The notes beneath the pieces were generated by a model. That model ran no database searches and was not told the DNA's origin. It saw only the letters and a list, made by a program, of their open reading frames with translations. Shown here piece after piece: positions 27,704 through 34,685 of a stretch of DNA of 64,000 bases. The position numbers and the translations under genes were made by a program. Position 1 is the first letter of the stretch. Every line of letters begins with the position of its first letter. This DNA is from CAVUAA01 sp963739345 (GTDB lineage Bacteria > Chlamydiota > Chlamydiia > Chlamydiales > JAFEGQ01), in contig CAVUAA010000001.1 in NCBI GenBank assembly GCA_963739345.1, positions 930,001 through 994,000 of the forward strand, written 5' to 3'.

Positions 27704-27822
27704 GGTCAGGCACCAAAAAGTGACTACCGTCCTGCGGACAGTTCTCACTTTTTTGAGCCAGACCCGTCATGGCCAAAACCATCTCCGTTCTAGCACCGCT
27801 ACCCATAAGTTGACACCATTGG
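27677..27822. repeat. MITE-like element, family 2 copy 2, overlapping the dapF 3' end
   Basis: The left end CCAATGG and right end AAGTTGACACCATTGG match copy 1 at 2820-2957, as do the shared interior blocks CAACACGTAGGGTCAGGC and GCCAGACCCGT. The interior forms a hairpin GGGTCAGGC...AAAAAGTGA with TCACTTTTTTGAGCCAGACCC. The left arm is diverged (GGTTTCTATAATCAAC instead of GGCGTCAACTTAAG...), so this copy is older. It supplies the stop codon of dapF. Confidence 0.8.
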
Positions 27823-27848
27823 TCCACAAGTGGTAACTTCTTGCCCGC

Positions 27849-29045
27849 ATGGCTAAAACTACGACCCTCCATTCCCCCCTGATTCTCCGCTCACTCCGCC
27901 TCATCAGCGTTTTCGCAAAGGCAGACGACGAGCGTGACTATTACCTCGACAGGGAAGAGGGCTTTTTAGTGCTCACCGACCTCGATAGCCCTCAGTTGGA
28001 ACTCGATGCTCTGGCTGCCGAATTGATGGCTCATTCTGAGCGGTACCGACCGGTTCCCAAGCTCACCAACTATGAAACGCGCAAGTTCATGGAGGGGTTC
28101 ACCAACGAAAAGGTGTACGACATTGACACCAAGGAAAAGCTTCTCGAACTCATCGGCGGCACCGATGCACGGGAGCAGTTTCTTGAATTCCTCCACGAGA
28201 ACCACGTTGAACTCGACAAATGGCTCACCTTCCTCCAAGAGAGATTCCGCATTCGCGTCATCGAGTGGCTCCGCGGAGAAGAAATTCAATTTGTTTTTGA
28301 AGAAGATCTCGACCTTCCGCTACCCATTGTTGAGAAGCTGAAGAGTTCGCAGAGACAGGCCAAAGTAGCCCGCGATCTCTCACAAGCGCGAAAGACGCTG
28401 CAGACCAAAGCGGCCACCTATTACTCGGCAGAGGCGCTCAACCCCCGACCGAAGCGGGGAAGGCCTCCCAAAAATGTCCAGAAGGTTGAGATAGAGCAGC
28501 TATTTTCCGACGATCTCTACACCAACGTCCCCGCTCCCGTCCGTCCCTTCCTCTATATCCCCGATATGGAGGCTGTCACCCTCGCCACCTTCTCCTCCCG
28601 CCACGACACCGAAGAGGCGTTCATCGCCTCTCTGCGTGATTCCCAGCGAGCACAGACTGCCGACAGTGACGAACTCTCTCAAAAACTTGCTACACTCCGC
28701 TCCCTCTCCCGCCAGGTGCTCGGTCGCGCCTCCGCTAAGCGACCCAACACTTCTCCGCAGACCAAGTCAGAGCCCGAGCTAGAGCCCGAACCGATGACCG
28801 AGAACACGACTCCGCAGAAAAAGGCCACTCCCAAAAAAGCACCGCCGAAAAGGGCAGCTGTGAAAAAGGCTCCTGCGAAGAAAGCAGCCCCAAAGACACC
28901 GGCTGCAAAAAAAGCTCCCGCGAAAAAAGCAGCCCCAAAAAGGGCCGCTCCCAAGAAGAAGGCCCCGGCTAAAGAGCCGGAAGCTCCCAAAAAGGGAAGC
29001 AAGGTGCGTCGTCTCCTCACCCGCGTCAGAAAGAAAAAAGACTAG
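27849..29045 (+). CDS. UPF0158 family protein with AT-hook-like motif and histone-H1-like tail
   Basis: A 398-residue protein. Residues 1-195 correspond to the UPF0158 family (EEFLEFLHENHVELDKW-like region, ERFRIRVIEWL), and the gene lies next to dapF as does CT429 in C. trachomatis. KRGRPPK at residues 202-208 is an AT-hook-like motif. Residues 316-398 are almost entirely Lys, Ala and Pro in repeats such as KKAPAKKAAPKTP, like the tail of histone H1 or chlamydial Hc2. The whole suggests a DNA- or RNA-binding nucleoid protein. The function of UPF0158 itself is unknown. Family 2 repeats flank the gene on both sides. Confidence 0.85.
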   Translation: MAKTTTLHSPLILRSLRLISVFAKADDERDYYLDREEGFLVLTDLDSPQLELDALAAELMAHSERYRPVPKLTNYETRKFMEGFTNEKVYDIDTKEKLLELIGGTDAREQFLEFLHENHVELDKWLTFLQERFRIRVIEWLRGEEIQFVFEEDLDLPLPIVEKLKSSQRQAKVARDLSQARKTLQTKAATYYSAEALNPRPKRGRPPKNVQKVEIEQLFSDDLYTNVPAPVRPFLYIPDMEAVTLATFSSRHDTEEAFIASLRDSQRAQTADSDELSQKLATLRSLSRQVLGRASAKRPNTSPQTKSEPELEPEPMTENTTPQKKATPKKAPPKRAAVKKAPAKKAAPKTPAAKKAPAKKAAPKRAAPKKKAPAKEPEAPKKGSKVRRLLTRVRKKKD

Positions 29046-29147
29046 TACCCTATCCAGAAAGTGACTACCGTCCTACGTCTGGCACTCACTTTTTCGATCC
29101 AGACCCGTGCGGCATCAGCTACCACTCCCTCAAGTTGACGCCATTGG
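29046..29147. repeat. MITE-like element, family 2 copy 3 (left-truncated)
   Basis: The segment shares with copies 1 and 2 the blocks AAAGTGACTACCGTCCT, CCAGACCCGTGCGGCATCAG and the right end CAAGTTGACGCCATTGG. The left inverted end is missing. It starts directly after the UPF0158 stop codon and separates that gene from the convergent SnoaL-like gene. The GTCCTACGTCTGGCACTCACTTT stretch keeps half of the hairpin. Confidence 0.75.
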
Positions 29148-29160
29148 ACGGCAAGGCGGG

Positions 29161-29574
29161 TTAGCTATCGATAAGAGGAGCGTCGCTCAGCTGGTCGAGC
29201 ACCATCTGCGTATCAACGTAGGCCCAATATTCAACCACTTTCCCATCGCGCACCTGAAAAACGCTGACCCCCGGATAGGTGACCACGCGACCTGATGCAT
29301 GCACGCCACGCAGCTCCCCGCGGTGAGTTGCCCGCGCCTCCCACTGCGCAACGACCTTGTCTCCTTCGGACACGAGGTCAATACTGGTGTATTGCATATC
29401 TGGAAAGGCATCGAGCCACACCTTCACAATCCGCTCCATTGCCTCTGGCCCATAGTAGTTGCCCAGCGGGCTATGAATGACCACCTCATCGTGAAAGACT
29501 CGCTGAATAGCATCGAGGTCCTTCTTATTCCAGAGGGTGTCCATTAAATCAGAAACCAACCGTCGAATATCCAT
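29161..29574 (-). CDS. SnoaL-like polyketide cyclase/ester cyclase family protein
   Basis: A 137-residue NTF2-fold protein of the SnoaL-like group (MDIRRLVSDLMDTLWNKKDL, then HDEVVIHSPLGNYYGPEAM...WLDAFPDMQYTSIDLV...VVAQWEARATHRGEL). The start at 29574 is supported by AAGGAAGG; a longer open frame upstream lacks family resemblance. Members include polyketide cyclases and many proteins of unknown role. Its divergent position 37 bp from a type III polyketide synthase makes a role in tailoring that product plausible but unproven. Confidence 0.8.
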   Translation of the reverse strand: MDIRRLVSDLMDTLWNKKDLDAIQRVFHDEVVIHSPLGNYYGPEAMERIVKVWLDAFPDMQYTSIDLVSEGDKVVAQWEARATHRGELRGVHASGRVVTYPGVSVFQVRDGKVVEYWAYVDTQMVLDQLSDAPLIDS

Positions 29575-29611
29575 TGCGCCTTCCTTGCTGAATTCGCGAC
29601 TATAGGGGACA

Positions 29612-30664
29612 ATGCGCATCATGTCTATCTCGATTCTCGGTCTCGGCACCGCAACCCCTCCCCACTCGCTTCCGCAGTCAGAAATTGCTGACAGATATTG
29701 CACACGACTTGGCCTCACGGGTGAAATCGAAAAGAAGCTACGAAAAATCTTTGCGCAAACACAGATCGAGAAGCGATTCGCCGTCCTATCCGATATTCTT
29801 GGACCTAGCTGTGAACTATTTAATTCCTCCATTCCCGGCACCCACGCCCGCAATCTGATCTACTCTCAAAAGGCACCCAAACTCGCCCTTGCGGCTGCAG
29901 AAAAGGCACTCGCCGATTGGGGCGGGAAGCGCGACGACATCACCCATGTTGTTTCTGTCTCATGTACAGGGATGATTGCTCCTGGCCTCGAGTTTCTCCT
30001 CCTCGACGCCCTCGGGCTCAACCGAAACACCTACCGGCTCGGCGTCAATTTCATGGGCTGCTTTGGTGCCCTCAAAGGACTCTCCGTCGCCCGCGCCCTC
30101 GCAAATGAGCACCCCAATAACCGAGTGCTAGTTGTCTGCACCGAGCTCTGTTCCCTCCACTTCCAAGCCGACACCGCCATCGACACCATGATTTCCAACG
30201 CTCTATTTGCCGACGGGGCGGCCGCCGCCATCGTGGGCGCCGACGACGGCCTCTGGAAACTGACCCGCTTCACCTCCTCCGCCCTCCAAGGCTCTCTCGA
30301 TCAGATGACCTGGGCGGCAGGAGACACCGGCTACGCCATGCGCCTCTCCGTCGAGGTGCCCTTGCAAGTTCGCCGCCACCTGCTCGACTTCATCGCGCCC
30401 CTGATCAACAAACCCTATCCCGAGTACGGCTGGGCTGTCCATCCCGGTGGGAAGGCGATCTTGCACGCTGTCATCCAAAAATGTGGCCTCACACCCGATC
30501 ACCTCACCCACTCGTGGGAGGTGCTCCGCCAATATGGGAACATGTCGAGCCCCACCTTTCTCTTTGTCCTCGACGAGATGCGCAAGGGCGCAGTTCCCGA
30601 GGAAACCATCGGCATGGGCTTTGGCCCCGGCCTCTCACTAGAGGGGGTACTCCTGACACGATGA
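29612..30664 (+). CDS. Type III polyketide synthase (chalcone/alkylresorcinol synthase family)
   Basis: A 350-residue homodimeric-type condensing enzyme. The catalytic triad is visible: Cys150 in NFMGCFGAL, His277 in AVHPGGKAIL and Asn310 in RQYGNMSSPT; the family end GMGFGPGLSLEGVLL is also present. Such enzymes extend an acyl-CoA starter with malonyl-CoA to alkylresorcinols, alkylpyrones or chalcone-like products. ATG at 29612 or 29621 are both possible. The methyltransferase gene overlaps its stop (ATGA), and with the flavoprotein gene the set resembles the Streptomyces srsABC phenolic-lipid cluster. Confidence 0.93.
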   Translation: MRIMSISILGLGTATPPHSLPQSEIADRYCTRLGLTGEIEKKLRKIFAQTQIEKRFAVLSDILGPSCELFNSSIPGTHARNLIYSQKAPKLALAAAEKALADWGGKRDDITHVVSVSCTGMIAPGLEFLLLDALGLNRNTYRLGVNFMGCFGALKGLSVARALANEHPNNRVLVVCTELCSLHFQADTAIDTMISNALFADGAAAAIVGADDGLWKLTRFTSSALQGSLDQMTWAAGDTGYAMRLSVEVPLQVRRHLLDFIAPLINKPYPEYGWAVHPGGKAILHAVIQKCGLTPDHLTHSWEVLRQYGNMSSPTFLFVLDEMRKGAVPEETIGMGFGPGLSLEGVLLTR

Positions 30665-31332
30665 CTCGCTCCTACGAACTCGAACTGATCGATCGCGGTC
30701 CCGACCACTACACCCTCGACGAGTACCGCGACTGCCTCCACCAGCTGGGCCGGATCGGCCGCCTCATCGGTGGCGACCGGGCCACGCTCAAGGCATTTGC
30801 CCACCTCTCCCCCACCTCCATCCTCGATGTTGGCTGCGGCGGCGGCCAGTTCACTACTCGCCTTGCCCACCGTTTTCCCAAGACGAATGTGCACGGCATC
30901 GACATTGACTCAACTGCCATCGCCTACGCCCGCGAACAATCCCCCACCCTCCCCAACCTCACCTTCGAGGAGAGTGGCGAGATGAAAGGGAGCTGGGACG
31001 TCGTCACCGCCACACTGGTTTGTCATCATCTAGATGACGATAAGCTCGTCACCTTCCTCCAACAAGCATGCCGCGCCGCCCGCCACCGAGTTATCCTCAA
31101 CGACCTCCACCGCCACTGGACCGCCACCGCCGCCTTCGGCGCCACAGCCCCCCTCCTCTTCCGCAACCGGCTCATCGTCCACGACGGCCTCCTCTCCATC
31201 CGCCGCGCCTTCAAGAAGCGCGATCTCCACCACTACCTACAACAAGCGGGCATTCCCCTTGCAGCGTGCCGCATCTCCTGGCACCTTGGCTTCCGATGGA
31301 TAGTACAAATCGATACGACGCAATTGTCGTAG
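30661..31332 (+). CDS. SAM-dependent methyltransferase of the polyketide cluster
   Basis: A 223-residue class I methyltransferase. SAM-binding motif I is SILDVGCGGGQFTTRLA, followed by NVHGIDIDSTAIAYAR and the post-motif SWDVVTATLVCHHL. It is coupled to the polyketide synthase by a 4-base overlap and overlaps the start of the flavoprotein gene by about 37 bases. In related clusters the methyltransferase (SrsB-like) O-methylates the resorcinol ring. The same role here is inferred. Confidence 0.88.
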   Translation: MTRSYELELIDRGPDHYTLDEYRDCLHQLGRIGRLIGGDRATLKAFAHLSPTSILDVGCGGGQFTTRLAHRFPKTNVHGIDIDSTAIAYAREQSPTLPNLTFEESGEMKGSWDVVTATLVCHHLDDDKLVTFLQQACRAARHRVILNDLHRHWTATAAFGATAPLLFRNRLIVHDGLLSIRRAFKKRDLHHYLQQAGIPLAACRISWHLGFRWIVQIDTTQLS

Positions 31333-32288
31333 GTGGAGGGGTGGCAGGCCTTGCCGCAGCCATCCGCCTTGCCGAACTGGGCGCACGCGCCGCCCTCATT
31401 GAAGGGGGGAGCTACCCCGCCCATAAAGTGTGTGGAGAGTTCCTCTCTCCAGAAGCACTCCCCATCCTCGAGCGATGGGGCCTCACTCCCGAGAGCCAAA
31501 TCGACCGCGCCACCTTCCACACGAGCAAACGGACCTACACCCTCAACCTCCCCCGTGCCGCCGGCTCCCTTTCCCGCTACACCCTAGATACTCACCTCGC
31601 CAACCGAGCGCGCCACCTCGGCATCGACCTCCGCACGTCTACCCGCGTTACCCACATCGATCCTGAGCGAAAGACCCTCACCCTCGACACCGGCGAAGTG
31701 CTCTCCGCCGACGCCTTCATTGTTGGGGCCGGCCGCCTCACCGCCACCAAACCGCCCCCCCTCCCCTACGTTGGCTTCAAGGCCCACTTCGAAGGGCTCA
31801 ACCTCGACGGCGCCCTCGAGATGCACCTCTTCCCCGGCGCCTACCTTGGTCTCTCCAACATTGAAAACGGCAAGACCAATGTCGCCTGCATCGCCCGCGC
31901 CGGCCAATCCCTTCCTCCCCTCCCCCCTCACCTCGCCGCCGCCCGCCAGATCTTCCCATGGATGGAAGTCAAAGCGCCCACCTTTGGCCCCCGCCATCCC
32001 CCCCGCTGGCCCCACACCTACTTCATCGGCGACGCCGCCGGCACCATCGCCCCCACCTGTGGCGACGGCCTCGCCATGGGGCTCACCTCCGGCATCCTCG
32101 CCGCCGAGCACGCCCTTCGCCGCCAGCCCGACCTCTTCCGCCAAGCCTGGAATGCCCGCTACCGCCCCCGCCTCCGCTGGGGAACCCTCGCCCACACCCT
32201 CGCCATGCGTCCCGCGCTTGCAAATCTTTTCTCACCCATCGTACCGTCCGCTTTAAGGGCCCTCTTTGCCCGCACCCGGGAGGAATAA
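31296..32288 (+). CDS. FAD-dependent oxidoreductase/monooxygenase of the polyketide cluster
   Basis: A 330-residue flavoprotein starting at ATG 31296, where the Rossmann motif YDAIVVGGGVAGLAAAIRLAELGA begins; a longer upstream frame is only low-complexity Pro/Arg. Motifs include CGEFLSPEAL and the C-terminal FAD motif YFIGDAAGTIAPTCGDGLAMGL. It belongs to the geranylgeranyl reductase/aromatic hydroxylase type flavoproteins. Next to a type III PKS and methyltransferase it corresponds to SrsC-like hydroxylases that convert alkylresorcinols to quinones. The substrate is inferred from context. Confidence 0.88.
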   Translation: MDSTNRYDAIVVGGGVAGLAAAIRLAELGARAALIEGGSYPAHKVCGEFLSPEALPILERWGLTPESQIDRATFHTSKRTYTLNLPRAAGSLSRYTLDTHLANRARHLGIDLRTSTRVTHIDPERKTLTLDTGEVLSADAFIVGAGRLTATKPPPLPYVGFKAHFEGLNLDGALEMHLFPGAYLGLSNIENGKTNVACIARAGQSLPPLPPHLAAARQIFPWMEVKAPTFGPRHPPRWPHTYFIGDAAGTIAPTCGDGLAMGLTSGILAAEHALRRQPDLFRQAWNARYRPRLRWGTLAHTLAMRPALANLFSPIVPSALRALFARTREE

Positions 32289-32290
32289 AG

Positions 32291-32869
32291 ATGAAGAAAC
32301 TATTGATCGGCCTGCTCATCGCAGCCACCACCCTACTCTCTGCCCAAACAGGCGAGAAGATCCCCTTCGACCGACTGCCCAATGCTGAACAGAAAGCCGC
32401 AATCGACTACATGATCACCACCCTCGGCAATGCGGGCGTCTTCTCCCTCGCTGGCCAAAAGAAAAGACTAAAAGTCGAGGGGGACAAAACCGCCACCCTC
32501 CACCCCCTTCGCGTCTTCCTCTACATTTTCGAAAACCCCAAGCTGCGCGGCGACCTACAAAAAATGCGTGGCCGCTCCATGGTGTGGAAGAGCTTCATGC
32601 ACGGCCAGCCTGACGGCTGGGACAACACCTTCAATGCCCAGGCCACCCTCGGAAACATCACCGAAGCCGACGTCGACGCCTACGCCAAAGCGCTAAGCAT
32701 CAACCCCGCCCCCCTCTGGGCCCAGGTCGAAAACCGCAACTGGACCGGCCTCATTGACGCCACTTTTAAAGAACTAGGTCAACCACAATCGGCAAATGGT
32801 CAGAAGGAAAATGGCCATCAACCCGCGCCGGCTCCACAGCGTGAGCCAGCACTGTCACCCCCTCAGTAA
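32291..32869 (+). CDS. Secreted protein of unknown function
   Basis: A 192-residue protein with a signal peptide (MKKLLIGLLIAATTLLSAQ). The ATG follows the flavoprotein stop by two bases and has GGGAGGAA upstream. The mature part (LPNAEQKAAIDYMITTLGNAGVFSLAGQKKRL... RVFLYIFENPKLRGDLQKM... MVWKSFMHGQPDGWDNTF) is not recognised. The last 35 residues (QSANGQKENGHQPAPAPQ...) are low-complexity and encoded antisense to the end of the convergent gene, suggesting read-through past a lost stop. Periplasmic location is expected. Confidence 0.7.
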   Translation: MKKLLIGLLIAATTLLSAQTGEKIPFDRLPNAEQKAAIDYMITTLGNAGVFSLAGQKKRLKVEGDKTATLHPLRVFLYIFENPKLRGDLQKMRGRSMVWKSFMHGQPDGWDNTFNAQATLGNITEADVDAYAKALSINPAPLWAQVENRNWTGLIDATFKELGQPQSANGQKENGHQPAPAPQREPALSPPQ

Positions 32870-33782
32870 CATAGATGTGATCGAGGATGACGCCCGGATT
32901 GCCCGTGCCCCGAAATGGCTTGGCCAGCGGGTCGCCTGATTCGGAGGTGAAGGTGGAAAGGGGGCCGACACGGCCCGCGACGGCGAGATCGATCGAGTCA
33001 ACTAGGACACCGGATGTGAGAATCTGCTCAATGTAGGGACCGTCGAAAAAGGGAAGGGCGGTGTTGACAGGGCGATTGGGAAAGGTGTTCATGTCGCCAG
33101 CGACAAGGACGGGGATTGAATAGGTGGCAGCTCGGTCGGCGATAAACTTAGCGCAATAGGCGCGCGAGTTGGGGTTGTTGAAACGGAGATGAGTGTTCAT
33201 GGCGACAAATTCACGGCCGGTCATCCGATCGCGGAAGTGGCAGAGGGTGAGCTGGCGAGGTCTTGGGTCGACAGGCGAGGAGCTAGGCTTTTCGGGCGTC
33301 TCCGACATCCAGAGAACTTTGCCCTCGATCAACTCCAGACGATCGGGGCGATAGAACATCCCATTGTGCTGCCCCTTCCGCTTCCCATCTTTCTCCCCCG
33401 CTCCAAAGAAAGTGTAGTCGTTGCCGATCAGCTCAACCAAACTGTCCACCTGCTTGGCGAACAGCTCCTGCGAGCAGATCAGATCGGGGCGGTCGTGCTG
33501 GATAAGTTCGGCCACCCGCGGCCGCCGCGTCTTCCACCGGTTGACCCGCTTGAGCTTCCACTCGTAGGTGTCCATCAACATGTTGTAGCTCATCACCCGC
33601 AAACGCTCAGGCACCTGCTCTAGCGCAGTGACAATCTCCTCCCACTGCGCGTGCGCATATTTCTTCTGATCGAGATGGCCCACCACCTCATAGTGATCCA
33701 GTTCAGCGACGACCGAATCGGTCACCTCCGCAGCCAGACCGGCGAATACCAATAAGAAAACAGCTAGAAATCTATTCATCAA
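32766..33782 (-). CDS. Secreted endonuclease/exonuclease/phosphatase family protein
   Basis: A 338-residue protein with a signal peptide (MMNRFLAVFLLVFAGLAAEV) and an EEP-fold catalytic domain. Active-site segments are VMSYNMLMDTY (metal-binding Asn), LICSQELF (Glu), MNTHLRF (His), VLVAGDMNTFP (Asp/Asn), LDHIYV (Asp) and the terminal SDHLPIVVD (His). Such enzymes include phosphodiesterases, sphingomyelinases and nucleases. Export suggests action in the periplasm or in the host compartment. The end overlaps the convergent gene by 104 bases. Confidence 0.9.
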   Translation of the reverse strand: MMNRFLAVFLLVFAGLAAEVTDSVVAELDHYEVVGHLDQKKYAHAQWEEIVTALEQVPERLRVMSYNMLMDTYEWKLKRVNRWKTRRPRVAELIQHDRPDLICSQELFAKQVDSLVELIGNDYTFFGAGEKDGKRKGQHNGMFYRPDRLELIEGKVLWMSETPEKPSSSPVDPRPRQLTLCHFRDRMTGREFVAMNTHLRFNNPNSRAYCAKFIADRAATYSIPVLVAGDMNTFPNRPVNTALPFFDGPYIEQILTSGVLVDSIDLAVAGRVGPLSTFTSESGDPLAKPFRGTGNPGVILDHIYVTEGVTVLAHAVEPARVDGHFPSDHLPIVVDLVL

Positions 33783-33811
33783 CGTCCATCATACAGAAAA
33801 TGGAGTCCCCT

Positions 33812-34588
33812 ATGCCAGATGGTTTTCTCCTCTGTTGGTACATCCTCACTGGTCTGTCGCTGATCTATCTCGTCTACGATCAGATCACCAACACCCCCTC
33901 GATGCCCATCATGGGACTGGCCTGGTTCCTTGTCCTCCTCTACACCGGCCCCATCGGCCTCTTCTTCTACCTCATCTCCTGCCGTCAACCCCTCCCGGGC
34001 ACCCACGGGCAGTTCATCGCCGCCCATTGGAAGCAGGCGCTCGGCAGTGAGATCCACTGTGTTGCCGGCGATGCCACCGCCATCATCATCTCAGCCGCCC
34101 TCCTCCACTACTTCGTCCTCCCCAACGGGATCGAGACCATCATTGAGTACATCGCCGCCTACCTCTTTGGTCTCTTCGTCTTTCAAGCCCTCTTCATGCT
34201 CGGCATGTTCAAAAGCTACTGGACGGCCGTGCGCAAGACCATCTTCGCCGAGACCGTCTCGATGAACACCGTCATGACTGGCATGCTCCCCGTCATCTTT
34301 ATCATCCGCGCCCTCTACCCTCTCGCCAGCGACCCCCTCCGTCCCTACTTCTGGGGGATGATGTCGCTCGCCACCCTCGTCGGCTTCATCGTCGGCTACC
34401 CCATCAATTCGTGGATGGTCCGCAAGGGGCTCAAGCACGGCATGATGTCGCGCGGCATGTCCCACCATCACCACGAGGCGGGCACCATCTCCACCGGAAA
34501 GATGTGGTTCCACGTCGCCTGGACCTACGCCCTCCTCATCGCCGCCTTCCTCATCATCTCCATCTGGATCCCCGTTCGCTTCGCTTGA
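33812..34588 (+). CDS. Integral membrane protein, DUF4396-like
   Basis: A 258-residue protein with about six membrane segments. ATG at 33812 is preferred because GGAG stands six bases before it; an in-frame ATG at 33800 lacks such a site. The pattern EIHCVAGDATAIIISAALLHYF and the closing MWFHVAWTYALLIAAFLIISIWIPVRF resemble DUF4396 proteins. A His-rich loop (MSHHHHEAG) near residue 222 might bind metal. Function is unknown. It is divergent from the EEP-family gene with a short gap. Confidence 0.75.
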   Translation: MPDGFLLCWYILTGLSLIYLVYDQITNTPSMPIMGLAWFLVLLYTGPIGLFFYLISCRQPLPGTHGQFIAAHWKQALGSEIHCVAGDATAIIISAALLHYFVLPNGIETIIEYIAAYLFGLFVFQALFMLGMFKSYWTAVRKTIFAETVSMNTVMTGMLPVIFIIRALYPLASDPLRPYFWGMMSLATLVGFIVGYPINSWMVRKGLKHGMMSRGMSHHHHEAGTISTGKMWFHVAWTYALLIAAFLIISIWIPVRFA

Positions 34589-34685
34589 CAGCAGATCAAC
34601 CACTACCTACCATCGACACATGCATTTTTCTGCTCAGCGCGTCAACGGCGGAATTCTGAGTAACTCATCTAATCGGAAAGGCTTA

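Noticed and set aside
29575..29853. N-terminal extension of the SnoaL-like protein
   Set aside because: It would run through the divergent PKS start region; AAGGAAGG before ATG 29574 marks the true start.
31068..31295. N-terminal extension of the flavoprotein
   Set aside because: The 76 extra residues are Pro/Arg-rich low-complexity sequence antisense-free but out of frame with the methyltransferase; the Rossmann fold begins right after ATG 31296.
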